This document shows positions 44,575 to 54,412 of a stretch of DNA of 64,000 bases, one piece after another; the first letter of the stretch is position 1, and each line of letters opens with the position of its first letter. Source of the stretch: Pseudoalteromonas sp. A25 (GTDB taxonomy: Bacteria > Pseudomonadota > Gammaproteobacteria > Enterobacterales > Alteromonadaceae); NCBI RefSeq assembly GCF_009176705.1, contig NZ_AP021846.1:43501-107500 (forward strand), given 5' to 3'. A program made the translations under genes and the position numbers. The notes below the pieces were generated by a model. It had not been told where the DNA came from and did no database searches. It saw only the letters and a list, made by a program, of their open reading frames with translations.

Positions 44575-45680
44575 TCAAAGCGCTGCTGGTATTGGCAGTG
44601 GTCGCTGCAGCCATGGCTGCAGGGCACTTGCTGATCGATGAAAAAGGTTACGTGCTGATAGCATTTAATGAGACGACTATTGAGGGAACCATTGTCGCCT
44701 TTGTGATAATGCTGTTGTTAACAGTATTGGCTGGGTGGATTGTGCTTAAGTTGTTAAGTGTTGTGTGGCATTTCTACCGTTCAACTACTGGTCACTTTAG
44801 TAATAAAAGGCGTATCAAGTCTGAGTTGGCGCTTAACGATGCCGTATGGGGCATGTTGAATGACGATGCACACATGATCAAAAGTGCATTTGCCAAAAAC
44901 GATGCGCCTGCGCAGTGGCAAGATCATCAACAAGCAATGCTTGCAAAGGCGGCGCTGCAGTCAGGCGAGCAAGCGCAAGCACTACAGTATTTACAGGCGA
45001 TGTCTGATGATGCTCAGGCACAAGTTCCTAAGCTGTGGCTCAATGCAAACCAATCGGAGCAGGCATTGGCTTTATTGTCGCAGCCAATGCAGCAGAAAAA
45101 GCCCACCCCGGCAGCTGTGAGTAGCTATTTAGATGGTTTATTGCATGAACAGCAGTTGGCAGAAATTGTTGCAACGCTATCGAGTAAATACAAGCAACTT
45201 GATTTGGCAACTAAGCAATGGCATGACTTCTTTAAACGCTTTTTTGATAGCGCTAAACAACAGGCGAGTGACTACTTTTCTCAGTTGCCTAAAACGGTGC
45301 AGGCGCATGCTCAGCTTGCTTATTTGCAAAGTATGGCAGGGCAAAGCCGTTTAGAAAATGTTCATGATGCGCTGATTAAACTGCTTAAAAAAGGCCAATT
45401 TAGTCAGTTATCTCAGGTCTTGGCCCATGCAAAAGGGGTGGATGTCAAACTCACACAAGCGATTCAAATGCGTTTGAAAAAACAGCCTGAGCACAGCGAG
45501 TTGTTATTCTGTTTAGCCTGTATGGCCAATGCTGAAGGTGACTTTGAATTGGCTGCAAAAATATTTGCCAGTTTGCCGGAACAAGATTGGCAACGATATT
45601 GGATTGAACCTGCGCTATATAGTTTTGAGCAAACGGGGCAATTTCAAAGGGCCTATCAATTGGCCCGCCATAAATGGTAA
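44571..45680 (+). CDS. hemY: HemY-like heme-biosynthesis operon TPR membrane protein
   Basis: Protein of 369 residues from ATG 44571, which overlaps the hemD/X stop (ATGA) and has AAGGAG 8 bases upstream. Two N-terminal transmembrane helices (about 2-18 and 40-65, with GWIVLKLLSVVWHFYR) are followed by helical TPR-like repeats to the end. This is the gammaproteobacterial HemY (not the protoporphyrinogen oxidase of the same name), of unclear role. Last gene of the hemC unit, followed by a terminator. Confidence 0.9.
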   Translation: MIKALLVLAVVAAAMAAGHLLIDEKGYVLIAFNETTIEGTIVAFVIMLLLTVLAGWIVLKLLSVVWHFYRSTTGHFSNKRRIKSELALNDAVWGMLNDDAHMIKSAFAKNDAPAQWQDHQQAMLAKAALQSGEQAQALQYLQAMSDDAQAQVPKLWLNANQSEQALALLSQPMQQKKPTPAAVSSYLDGLLHEQQLAEIVATLSSKYKQLDLATKQWHDFFKRFFDSAKQQASDYFSQLPKTVQAHAQLAYLQSMAGQSRLENVHDALIKLLKKGQFSQLSQVLAHAKGVDVKLTQAIQMRLKKQPEHSELLFCLACMANAEGDFELAAKIFASLPEQDWQRYWIEPALYSFEQTGQFQRAYQLARHKW

Positions 45681-45688
45681 AGATATGA

Positions 45689-45712
45689 AGCCAGCAATAA
45701 GCTGGCTTTTTT
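45689..45712 (+). terminator. Rho-independent terminator of the heme operon
   Basis: AGCCAGC-AATAA-GCTGGCT stem followed by TTTTT, 9 bases after the hemY stop. Confidence 0.9.
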
Positions 45713-45816
45713 GTACATGCATAAATAATCAGCAATACTAAATGTGGACATGTGTCCTTGATCTTTATAGATGGGGGCGTATGATCCCAAAAATTTTATC
45801 TGCAGCCGAGTGACCT

Positions 45817-46809
45817 ATGATCAATAAAACTTTACCTTTGCTTGATTTACACCGCCACCTTGACGGAAACGTACGTGCGAGTACCATTTTGGAGCTTGGC
45901 CAACAATTTAATTTAGCGCTACCCGCTCAAGATTTAGAAGGGTTGCGAGAGCATGTGCAGGTAATTGATAACGCTCCTGATTTGATGGCATTTTTAGCCA
46001 AACTGGATTGGGGTGTAAAGGTATTAGGCGATTATGATGCGTGTCGTCGAATTGCAATGGAAAATGTGGCCGATGCAGTGGCACAAAATATTGATTATAC
46101 CGAGCTGCGTTTTAGTCCTTATTACATGGCGCAAAGTCATTACTTACACCCGCAAGGAGTGACAGAAGCGGTGATTGATGGTGTGAAAGCCGCAACCCAA
46201 GGGCGAGACATTCAAGTTAATTTGATAGGTATTATGTCTCGCACGTTTGGTGTTGATAAATGTCAGTATGAGCTAGAGGCATTATTGGCATGTAAAGACG
46301 GTTTAGTTGCTGTTGATTTAGCGGGTGATGAAATCGGTTACCCCGGTGAATTATTTGTAGAGCACTTCAAGCAAGTTCGAGATGCCTATTTGGGTGTTAC
46401 TATTCATGCTGGTGAGGCACGCGGCTCACAAAGTATTTGGCAAGCCATTAATGAGCTGGGTGCAACACGAATTGGTCATGGTGTAAAAGCCATTGAAGAC
46501 CCTAAACTGATGGATTATTTGCGAGATAATCGTATCGGTATTGAATCGTGTTTAACCAGTAATATTTTGACTAGTACCATCAGTGATATCGAAACACATC
46601 CGTTAAAGCAGTTTTTGACTCATGGCATATTGGCGTGTATCAACACTGATGATCCAGCCGTACAGGGCATTGAATTAGATTATGAATATCAAGTAGCGGC
46701 ACCAAAAGCGGGGTTAACGAAAGCTGATATGGAGCTTGCGCAACGTAATGCATTAGAGATTGCGTTTTTAAGTGACAGTGATAAGCAAGCCTTACGCGCA
46801 AAATACTAA
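45817..46809 (+). CDS. add: Adenosine deaminase
   Basis: Protein of 330 residues, close to E. coli Add (333). Zinc ligands HxH are in [11 protein letters not shown]; the substrate region [12 protein letters not shown], metal ligand in [18 protein letters not shown]-like [10 protein letters not shown], and NTDDPAVQG with the Asp pair are all intact. It deaminates adenosine to inosine in purine salvage. Single gene with its own terminator. Confidence 0.96.
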   Translation: MINKTLPLLDLHRHLDGNVRASTILELGQQFNLALPAQDLEGLREHVQVIDNAPDLMAFLAKLDWGVKVLGDYDACRRIAMENVADAVAQNIDYTELRFSPYYMAQSHYLHPQGVTEAVIDGVKAATQGRDIQVNLIGIMSRTFGVDKCQYELEALLACKDGLVAVDLAGDEIGYPGELFVEHFKQVRDAYLGVTIHAGEARGSQSIWQAINELGATRIGHGVKAIEDPKLMDYLRDNRIGIESCLTSNILTSTISDIETHPLKQFLTHGILACINTDDPAVQGIELDYEYQVAAPKAGLTKADMELAQRNALEIAFLSDSDKQALRAKY

Positions 46810-46824
46810 TAATGCCAATTGACC

Positions 46825-46849
46825 AAAACGCGCCAATTGGCGCGTTTTT
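46825..46849. terminator. Bidirectional terminator between add and fre
   Basis: AAAACGCGCC-AATT-GGCGCGTTTT perfect stem with T-tail on the plus strand and A-tail on the other, between convergent stops (46809 and 46875). Confidence 0.9.
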
Positions 46850-46874
46850 GTCACCTTAGCTAACGACAGCTGAG

Positions 46875-47588
46875 TTATTTAATAAATGCGAAAGCATCTG
46901 CGTACATGTGTTCGCGCTCGGCGCCATGATTGATAAAGTCATCACGCACAATACCTATCATGTCAAAACGACCCGCCATATAAATGCTATAAGGTTCAAG
47001 TGACACAATGTCTTTCATCACCGCTTTATGCACATAACCAGTATGGCCACTCCAAGTTGCAGAGGCATTTTCTACAACCGGAATAAATTGAAAATTCTTA
47101 TGGCCGGCTGCCCATGCTTCCATTTCTTGTTTGGCATACAACGCGGATTCTTCTTTTACGCCCCAATACAGTAACACTGGCTGGGTAAAGCCGATTTCAG
47201 CTAAGTGATCAGCCATTGATTTGACATAAGAAAACCCAGTACCGCCGGCCAATAAAATAATGGGGCGTTGGCTATCAACTCGCAATTGAGAGATGCCAAG
47301 ACCAGCTTCAATTAATACGCTTTGCTTGTTTAAGTGTGCCTGCTTTAGGTGCTCTAATGCTTGCATCGCGTAAGAGTCGGCACCCGAGGCGCCAATGTGT
47401 AATTCTAATTCGTTTTGCATTGACGGGCGGCTAGCGATTGAAAAAGCACGCTTGTCTTTCTCGCCCAAAACGAGCTGGAGATATTGTCCGGCTTCAAATG
47501 ACACAGCAGCATCAGGTTTCAGTGTAACCTTGTGAACAAATTCTGTAAGTGGACTGATATTGACCACTTCAGCGTTAACTAATTGCAT
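46875..47588 (-). CDS. fre: NAD(P)H-flavin reductase
   Basis: Protein of 237 residues, matching E. coli Fre (233): FEAGQYLQLVLGEKDKRAFSIASRP (flavin-binding RxxS), LELHIGASG, ILLAGGTGFSYVKSM and IYMAGRFDM. It reduces free flavins with NAD(P)H and can serve ferric reduction and flavoenzymes. It lies 81 bases downstream of ubiD on the same strand, the arrangement known from enterobacteria. Confidence 0.93.
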   Translation of the reverse strand: MQLVNAEVVNISPLTEFVHKVTLKPDAAVSFEAGQYLQLVLGEKDKRAFSIASRPSMQNELELHIGASGADSYAMQALEHLKQAHLNKQSVLIEAGLGISQLRVDSQRPIILLAGGTGFSYVKSMADHLAEIGFTQPVLLYWGVKEESALYAKQEMEAWAAGHKNFQFIPVVENASATWSGHTGYVHKAVMKDIVSLEPYSIYMAGRFDMIGIVRDDFINHGAEREHMYADAFAFIK

Positions 47589-47668
47589 ATTTTACCTTTC
47601 GCACGGCGGCTATAAATATAAAAGTTTATAAAATGTGTCGGCACTTTATCACAGCACCTTTTGAGATC

Positions 47669-49159
47669 CTATTGCTTGGCCCCAATTCCAAGACTGTCCC
47701 AAATTTCATCAACGCGTTGTTTGGTGGCCTCATCCATGACTATCGGCTCTCCCCACTCTCGATCGGTTTCGCCCGGCCACTTATTCGTGGCGTCCAGTCC
47801 CATTTTTGAACCAAGGCCAGAAACAGGAGACGCAAAATCCAAATAATCTATTGGTGTATTATCGATCAATGTGGTGTCTCTGGAGGGGTCCATACGTGTC
47901 GTAATCGCCCAAATGACATCATTCCAATCTCGGGCATTAACGTCATCATCACAGACAATGACAAACTTAGTGTACATAAACTGCCTGAGGAAAGACCAAA
48001 CCCCCATCATGACTCGTTTGGCATGGCCTGGATATTGTTTTTTCATCGTCACCACCGCCATACGGTACGAACAGCCTTCTGGTGGTAAATAAAAATCAAC
48101 AATTTCTGGAAACTGTTTTTGTAAAATGGGCACGAACACCTCGTTTAATGCCACTCCAAGGATGGCAGGTTCATCAGGTGGACGGCCAGTGTAAGTACTG
48201 TGATATATGGGGTCTTTACGGTGTGTTATGTGAGTGACCGTCATCACTGGAAAGTCATCGACTTCATTGTAGTAACCAGTGTGATCTCCATAGGGACCCT
48301 CAGGTGCCAGTTCGTCAGGCATGATGTGCCCTTCTAAGACTATTTCTGCATTGGCGGGCACTTGTAAGTCGTTTGAGATGGACTTTACAACTTCTGTTTT
48401 GGCACCACGTAACAGTCCTGCAAAGGCATATTCACTGAGTGTATCTGGCACTGGCGTAACAGCACCTAAAATTGTCGCCGGATCGGCACCTAATGCAACC
48501 GACACCGGGTAAGGCTCGCCAGGGTGCTCTTTACACCACTCTTGAAAATCCAGCGCACCGCCGCGGTGAGACAGCCAGCGCATAATGATTTTGTTCTTAC
48601 CTAGTAACTGCTGACGATAGATCCCTAAGTTTTGTCTTTTTTTGTATGGACCACGAGTAACGGTTAAACCCCATGTGATCAGTGGTGCTGCGTCACCGGG
48701 CCAACAATGTTGAATCGGTAGCTGAGTTAAATCGACTTCATCCCCACTGAGTATGACTTGTTGGCAGGGTGCTTTACGAACCTCTTTGGCGGGCATATTG
48801 AGCACTTGCTTATAAGCCGGTAGTTGTCCTAGTGCTTCTTTAATGCCTTTGGGGGGCTCTGGCTCTTTTAAAAACGCCAGTAACTTACCCACTTCACGTA
48901 AAGCACTGACATCGTCTTGGCCCATGCCCATAGCAACACGCTTTGGCGTACCAAATAGGTTAGCTAAAACAGGGATTGTAAAGCCCACTGGATTTTCAAA
49001 CAACAGCGCAGGTCCCCCTGCTCTGAGTGTTCTATCGGCAATTTCCGTCATTTCTAATTTAGTTGAAATGGGCTGTGAGATACGAACCAATTCACCTTGT
49101 GCTTCAAGGCGCGTTATAAAATCTCGCAAGTCTTTATATTTCATTTGATTACTAGGCAT
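47669..49159 (-). CDS. ubiD: 4-hydroxy-3-polyprenylbenzoate decarboxylase
   Basis: Protein of 496 residues, aligned from memory to E. coli UbiD over its full length: [40 protein letters not shown] segment, [27 protein letters not shown] and [22 protein letters not shown]. It decarboxylates the polyprenylated hydroxybenzoate in ubiquinone synthesis using prenylated FMN. ATG 49159 is used; ATG 49144 (MKYKDL) is equally possible. The cofactor gene ubiX is not in this window. Confidence 0.96.
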   Translation of the reverse strand: MPSNQMKYKDLRDFITRLEAQGELVRISQPISTKLEMTEIADRTLRAGGPALLFENPVGFTIPVLANLFGTPKRVAMGMGQDDVSALREVGKLLAFLKEPEPPKGIKEALGQLPAYKQVLNMPAKEVRKAPCQQVILSGDEVDLTQLPIQHCWPGDAAPLITWGLTVTRGPYKKRQNLGIYRQQLLGKNKIIMRWLSHRGGALDFQEWCKEHPGEPYPVSVALGADPATILGAVTPVPDTLSEYAFAGLLRGAKTEVVKSISNDLQVPANAEIVLEGHIMPDELAPEGPYGDHTGYYNEVDDFPVMTVTHITHRKDPIYHSTYTGRPPDEPAILGVALNEVFVPILQKQFPEIVDFYLPPEGCSYRMAVVTMKKQYPGHAKRVMMGVWSFLRQFMYTKFVIVCDDDVNARDWNDVIWAITTRMDPSRDTTLIDNTPIDYLDFASPVSGLGSKMGLDATNKWPGETDREWGEPIVMDEATKQRVDEIWDSLGIGAKQ

Positions 49160-49301
49160 CTGAATTTGTGTTCAAGTATAACAAGATGACTTTGAAATGG
49201 CAGTATTCTGCGCTTTATTTGATGTTGTGCAATACTTAACGCTTTTTAGTATTTTAAAACGAGTAGCTTTGCTCTATAGTCGAATTCAAGCCTTTATATG
49301 T

Positions 49302-51914
49302 ATGGTGGCTCGATTGAAAATAATAAGAATAATAGCGTTGTGTTTGTCTTTTTTGTGCGGTAACTCAGCAGCGCTGACAACGCAAGACTCGGTGTTTTTG
49401 CAACATAGTGCGGCAATGATGGTGATTAACCCTGAGTCGGGAAACATTATTGCAGCGAATGACGCCGCAGCTGAATTTTATGGTTATACGGTTGATGTGC
49501 TGCAGAGCATGCGCATTCAAGATATCAATCAGCTAAATGCTGAACAAGTAGCTCAAGAGCGCGAACAAGCGCTTGCAGAGGGCCGAAATTACTTTATTTT
49601 TAGACACCAACTCGCAGATGGTTCACTGCGCACAGTAAGTGTCTACTCCAGCCCGTTTATTGACCAAAATGGTCAGTCTCAATTGTTATCTGTGATCCAT
49701 GACATCAGTGCTCAGCGTGAGCTGCAAGATGCACTTTGGTACTATCAAAATAATTTAGAAGAGCAAGTTGCTGAACAAACCAAAGAGATCCAGCAAATGA
49801 GCAGTATGCGTATGTTGCTGCTGGCTGTGATCATTGTCATTTTGTTGTCATCGATGATGGTACTTGTTGTGTTGTTGCTGCGTTTACGAAGAGCTAAGCG
49901 GCGCTCAGAAGCACAAGGTGCTAGGCTCGAGGCTATTTTTGACAGCATTGTTGATTTATTGGTCTTTACTGATAAAGACGGCATCATCCTATCGACGAAT
50001 CAACGCGTTCAAGATGTGTTTGGGGTAGCGCATTGCATGCTTAATCAACCCATCGAAGAGGTACTGGATGAGGGTATTTGTACCAAGCAAAGTACCTGTC
50101 ATCAAATGCAATGTGAAGTACATATAGCAAATCACAGCACCACATTTAGTGTCACGAAAAACCCTGTTTTAGACCTTCACAAGCAACTTGTTGGGTATAT
50201 CTATGTGCTGCAAGACATTACAGAGCGTTTAGCACAAGAAAAAGATCAGCGCTTGGCACGTACGGTGTTTGATACCACCAGTGAAGGCGTGTTGGTTTCG
50301 GACAAGAATAATCGCATCCAAATGGTCAATCGGGCATTTACCGAGATAACGGGGTTTAGCGCTGATGAAGTTATGGGGCAATCGCCCGCGATGTTTAACT
50401 CCGGTCATCATGGCAATGCGTATTTTAATAAGCTGTATCAAACTCTCAATGAGCGTGGGCATTGGGAAGGTGAAATCTGGAATCGTCGTAAGAGTGGTGA
50501 TGTTTATCCTAGTTGGTTGCAAGTATCAGCGGTGTTTGACAAGCAAGGTGACATAGAAATGTATGTGGCATTGTTTAATGACATCACATCGCGTAAGCAT
50601 CATGAGCAAATGATGTGGCAGCAAGCTAACTTTGATACCTTAACGGGTTTGGCGAATCGTCATCATTATCATGAAAAATTTGATCAAGCATTAGCTAATG
50701 CAAAAGAGCAGCAAACTCGCTTAGCTATCTGCTTTATTGATTTAGACCGTTTTAAGGCGATCAACGACACTTTAGGGCACCATATTGGCGACTTACTGCT
50801 AATCGAAGCCGCGCAGCGGATCCAAGACTGCACCAGAAGTTCAGATACTGTTGCTCGGTTGGGAGGAGACGAATTCGCGATACTTCTAACAGACATAAAA
50901 AGTATTCGGGATGTTGAAGGCATCGCCAATAAGATTTTGCATCAACTGAGTAGTCAATTTGTGCTCGAAGGGCATGAAGCCTTTGTTTCTGGTAGTATGG
51001 GGATCACTTTCTATCCTGATGATGGTGACGATCGCAAGGTGTTATTGCGAAATGCCGACAGCGCTATGTATAAAGCGAAAGAGCATGGTAGGAATTGTTT
51101 TCAATTTTACACCAGTGTCATGCACGAAAATGCAAAAGCACGTAGTCAACTCGAAGGAGCTTTACATAAATCTCTTATTAATAAAGAGTTATCAGTGGTA
51201 TACCAACCAATCCATGATGCCAAAGGGCAGCGGCTAGGATGTGAAGCGTTATTACGCTGGCATAGTGAGGCGTTAGGTCAGGTGCCTCCAGATGAGTTTA
51301 TTCCAGTTAGTGAAGAGCTTGGTTTAATTTTAGCTATGGGAGAGTGGGTGTTATATCAGGCATGCTCCCAGGCAAAAAGTTGGTGTGATAGGTTAGATGG
51401 CGCTTTTTTTGTCACGGTCAACGTATCAAGCACACAATTTAAGCGTCAGGATGTGTCTATGTTGGTTGCTAAGGTATTGCGAGAAACAGGCCTGTTAGCG
51501 CATTGTCTTACCCTCGAGATCACGGAAAATGTACTTGCTGATAATTCAGAACATATTTTACGCCAGTTGAGCGCTTTGCGTGATATGGGAGTAGAGTTGG
51601 CGATTGATGATTTTGGTACGGGTTATTCATCTTTGAGTTATCTAAAGCGTTTCCCTTTATCAAAACTAAAAATTGATAAAGAGTTCATTTGTGATCTTCC
51701 TGATGATGCAGAAGACAGAGCACTGGTTAGTGCAATCATTTCAATGGCCAGCAATTTAAACCTCAAGGTTGTTGCTGAAGGCGTCGAAACGGTTGAACAG
51801 CTTGGTTTATTAAAACAGTTAAACTGTGATTTCACACAAGGGTATTATCACAGTAAACCATTGAGTGCTGTCGACTTTGAGGATTATTTGCTGTCCTTTA
51901 ACGACGCTCACTAG
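49302..51914 (+). CDS. PAS-GGDEF-EAL cyclic di-GMP signalling protein
   Basis: Protein of 870 residues from ATG 49302; the frame is open back to 49197, but this start gives a clean signal-like segment (KIIRIIALCLSFLCGNSAAL). A PAS domain predicted to lie in the periplasm (about 25-145) is followed by a coiled segment and a transmembrane helix (about 165-190), then two cytoplasmic PAS domains (about 205-440). GGDEF at 521-525 and an EAL domain with EAL at 648-650, DDFGTGYSSLSYLKRF and KIDKEF follow. Both catalytic signatures are intact, so it could make and/or break c-di-GMP. Its 3' end overlaps the convergent gene by 17 bases. Confidence 0.9.
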   Translation: MVARLKIIRIIALCLSFLCGNSAALTTQDSVFLQHSAAMMVINPESGNIIAANDAAAEFYGYTVDVLQSMRIQDINQLNAEQVAQEREQALAEGRNYFIFRHQLADGSLRTVSVYSSPFIDQNGQSQLLSVIHDISAQRELQDALWYYQNNLEEQVAEQTKEIQQMSSMRMLLLAVIIVILLSSMMVLVVLLLRLRRAKRRSEAQGARLEAIFDSIVDLLVFTDKDGIILSTNQRVQDVFGVAHCMLNQPIEEVLDEGICTKQSTCHQMQCEVHIANHSTTFSVTKNPVLDLHKQLVGYIYVLQDITERLAQEKDQRLARTVFDTTSEGVLVSDKNNRIQMVNRAFTEITGFSADEVMGQSPAMFNSGHHGNAYFNKLYQTLNERGHWEGEIWNRRKSGDVYPSWLQVSAVFDKQGDIEMYVALFNDITSRKHHEQMMWQQANFDTLTGLANRHHYHEKFDQALANAKEQQTRLAICFIDLDRFKAINDTLGHHIGDLLLIEAAQRIQDCTRSSDTVARLGGDEFAILLTDIKSIRDVEGIANKILHQLSSQFVLEGHEAFVSGSMGITFYPDDGDDRKVLLRNADSAMYKAKEHGRNCFQFYTSVMHENAKARSQLEGALHKSLINKELSVVYQPIHDAKGQRLGCEALLRWHSEALGQVPPDEFIPVSEELGLILAMGEWVLYQACSQAKSWCDRLDGAFFVTVNVSSTQFKRQDVSMLVAKVLRETGLLAHCLTLEITENVLADNSEHILRQLSALRDMGVELAIDDFGTGYSSLSYLKRFPLSKLKIDKEFICDLPDDAEDRALVSAIISMASNLNLKVVAEGVETVEQLGLLKQLNCDFTQGYYHSKPLSAVDFEDYLLSFNDAH

Positions 51915-52725
51915 GGCACAATGCGCGATGTTTTGTGCAGAGCGCTTTGAGTCGTTGCTGTGCTTTAGTGTTGCCCTGGGCTGTGGCTTGTTCAAGCCAG
52001 AATATGGCCGCTGCTAGATCTTGTTTACCGCCCTGACCTTGCTCAACCATGTCTGCCAAATTGTACTGTCCCCAGCTGTCTCCTTGCTCTGATGCTTGTA
52101 AAAAGCGTTCGCGCGCAGCCTGGTAGTCGCCTTGTTGATAAAGCATTATGCCATCATTATTGTGCGGGTTTAGCTTCGTTTTTACGCGAATATTGCCGTT
52201 GATTGCGCTGGGCATGGCGCGTCTTTTTACGATGCCACCCAACACGTAAATATCTTCTGGGCGATATACTGTATCGATGGCCTGAGCGTCAAAGTATGAC
52301 TGCAATTGATCGCGTTCTAGGGTGAGCGTTTGGTTTCTAAAATAACTGTCTAGCATCAGTGAATCGAGTGATATTGCACGCTCAGCGCCGCGTTTTTTTC
52401 GGTAAGTAAAACTGCCTTGCTGTAACTCAACATGCTCATCGGTCACGTTCAACACTTGCGCGACTCGGTACTGTGCTTGGTACCTTCGCTGTGTTTGAAA
52501 GTGTCCCATGTTGATCACCCACACATCATCTTTTTGTGGTTCGGCTAGCAGAGTGTGCTGTAAGCGCTGGGATTGTTGATAAGAAACAACTTGGTGGGCA
52601 ATGGCTATTACAGTGATGACGCAAATAAGGTGTGCTTTATATTTGACAATTGAGTGCTCAAGTCGACCATGAATAAAAAACGTGAGTTTTTGCAGTACTG
52701 ATAAACTTTTTAGATACATTGACAT
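51898..52725 (-). CDS. Membrane-anchored protein with C-terminal Sel1-like repeats
   Basis: Protein of 275 residues from ATG 52725, with AGGG just upstream; TTG 52728 is possible. A transmembrane helix lies at about residues 32-50 (HLICVITVIAIAHQVVSY). A middle region without known domain (DDVWVINMGHFQTQRRYQAQYR) is followed by TPR/Sel1-type repeats (about 195-262, MLYQQGDYQAARERFLQASE and YNLADMVEQGQGG). Likely a scaffold facing the periplasm. The first 150 residues are not a family I recognise. Confidence 0.7.
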   Translation of the reverse strand: MSMYLKSLSVLQKLTFFIHGRLEHSIVKYKAHLICVITVIAIAHQVVSYQQSQRLQHTLLAEPQKDDVWVINMGHFQTQRRYQAQYRVAQVLNVTDEHVELQQGSFTYRKKRGAERAISLDSLMLDSYFRNQTLTLERDQLQSYFDAQAIDTVYRPEDIYVLGGIVKRRAMPSAINGNIRVKTKLNPHNNDGIMLYQQGDYQAARERFLQASEQGDSWGQYNLADMVEQGQGGKQDLAAAIFWLEQATAQGNTKAQQRLKALCTKHRALCPSERR

Positions 52726-52834
52726 CAATCCCTATGTTAGTCCTATCAAGGTTTTAGACTTTAACAAGTGTTAGTACCGATTACCAACTGCAATTGTTCA
52801 TGTATCACGAGCTTGAAGAGCGTATTGGAAAGAA

Positions 52835-52852
52835 GGCCGCCGTTTGGCGGCC
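52835..52852 (-). terminator. Probable terminator of the M28 peptidase gene
   Basis: GGCCGCC-GTTT-GGCGGCC stem, GC-rich, followed on the minus strand by TTCTTTCC. It begins 9 bases past the stop at 52862. The uridine tract is interrupted by C. Confidence 0.6.
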
Positions 52853-52861
52853 ATGGTTTGA

Positions 52862-54259
52862 CTATGGATTTTTACCAGTCAGGGTTGTTTTAGCGTTGGC
52901 TGCCATCATAGCAAATACGGCGTACGCTGCCGTATTTTGCTTGAGCTTATCAGGGTCGACTTTATCTAATGTATCATCAGCGGTGTGGTGATAATCAAAA
53001 TAATCGGTACCATCTTGATGTAGTGCAAATATTGGGGCATTTGTGGCTTGGCGAAGCGGGATAAGATCGGGGCCACCATGTGCGTTATTGGCACGCACAT
53101 ACTTGATATCAAGTGGTGCTAATTGCTCTGCAATTGCTCTGACAACAGGGAGTGAATTGGCAGAGACGCTTGATTCAAAACCGTAAACAACATCAGCACC
53201 AAAGTCTGATTCGGCAGCAGCAACGATGTTATCTAGCTTATCGGCATGCTGTTTGAAGTAAGCTTTAGCCCCCCACAGGCCGAGTTCTTCAGCAGCGAAT
53301 AAGACAACTCGAATAGAGCGTTTAGGGCGAGCGATTTGTTTAATGTGTGTGGCTGCGGCCATCGTGAGCGCTACACCTGCGCCATCATCTAAGGCCCCTG
53401 TACCCAAATCCCATGAATCCAGATGACCACCAATTAATACATACTGCTGTGGAGCATCAGAGCCGGTTATCTCTGCGATCACATTGTAGCTGGTGCCTTC
53501 TCCCAAGTCTTCTGTTTGCAGGTTGATGTTGACGGAGACGGCATGGCCTGCATTTAATAAGCGCTCAATTTGGTCGGCATCAGGGTTGGCAATCGCGGTG
53601 TTGGGGATTTTACTCACGCCATCTTTATAACGGCTGTTACCTGTATGAGCAAAGCGATGGTGACTGGTACTGACTGAACGCATCATATATGCAATTGCGC
53701 CTTTTTTCGCCGCTTCTATTGCGCCGGTATTGCGCGCACGTACGGCTGGGCCGTAGCCGTTGCCATCAATATGCCTATTCATGCGGTAGTTAACGAACGC
53801 AATTTTATTTTCTAAACTCCCCTTTGGTGCTGCTATTAGCTCATCCAATGTTTCAAACATCACAACTGGTGCGGTGAGTCCTTCTTTTGGCGTGCCGATA
53901 CTATTACCAAGTGCGGTAAGGTGCAATGGCTGCTTGGACGGAGTAATAATGGTTCCCGATTCGCGGTATCTGCGCCAGTTCGGAAACGTGGCAGGCTCTA
54001 GCCAAACTTTATCAAACCCAAGCTGTTCGAACTGCTGCTTTGCCCATTCAACGGCTTTTTTATCATTTTCGCTACCAGGTAAGCGCGGCCCAACTTCAGA
54101 GGTTAATGACTCTAAAAGTTGCCAACTTAGATCACTGTCTAGCGCCAGCTCTGTGACCTGTTTCACTTGTTGAATTTGTGTCGGGGTGAATTCTTGTGCT
54201 TTGACTGTGCCAATCAGTGGCACAAGTGCACATATTGTCGTTAACAGTTTCTTCATCAT
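52862..54259 (-). CDS. M28 family zinc metallopeptidase (exported aminopeptidase)
   Basis: Protein of 465 residues. It has a signal peptide (KKLLTTICALVPLIGTVKA), an inserted PA-like domain (about 120-260) and an M28 catalytic core. Zinc ligands lie in GGHLDSWDLGTGALDDGAG, in AAEELGLWGAKAYF (catalytic Glu) and toward the C-terminus (ESDFGAD, HHTADDTLDKV). It resembles mammalian plasma carboxypeptidase/PSMA-like M28 enzymes and bacterial aminopeptidases. Predicted periplasmic or secreted; it cleaves N-terminal or dipeptide residues. Two adjacent ATG codons (54259, 54256) can start it, and AAGGAT favours the second. Confidence 0.9.
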   Translation of the reverse strand: MMKKLLTTICALVPLIGTVKAQEFTPTQIQQVKQVTELALDSDLSWQLLESLTSEVGPRLPGSENDKKAVEWAKQQFEQLGFDKVWLEPATFPNWRRYRESGTIITPSKQPLHLTALGNSIGTPKEGLTAPVVMFETLDELIAAPKGSLENKIAFVNYRMNRHIDGNGYGPAVRARNTGAIEAAKKGAIAYMMRSVSTSHHRFAHTGNSRYKDGVSKIPNTAIANPDADQIERLLNAGHAVSVNINLQTEDLGEGTSYNVIAEITGSDAPQQYVLIGGHLDSWDLGTGALDDGAGVALTMAAATHIKQIARPKRSIRVVLFAAEELGLWGAKAYFKQHADKLDNIVAAAESDFGADVVYGFESSVSANSLPVVRAIAEQLAPLDIKYVRANNAHGGPDLIPLRQATNAPIFALHQDGTDYFDYHHTADDTLDKVDPDKLKQNTAAYAVFAMMAANAKTTLTGKNP

Positions 54260-54412
54260 ATCCTAAGGTAACGTGTTTTAAAAAGGCGTGTGATTGTCTC
54301 ATTGATGAGGCTGTTAGCAAAGTTTATGGGATTAAATACATAGCCGTTGCGATATTCGCGCAGTGAGATTTCTGCTAGAATTGCGCTCAATTTAATTCAT
54401 CGAGAATCACAC

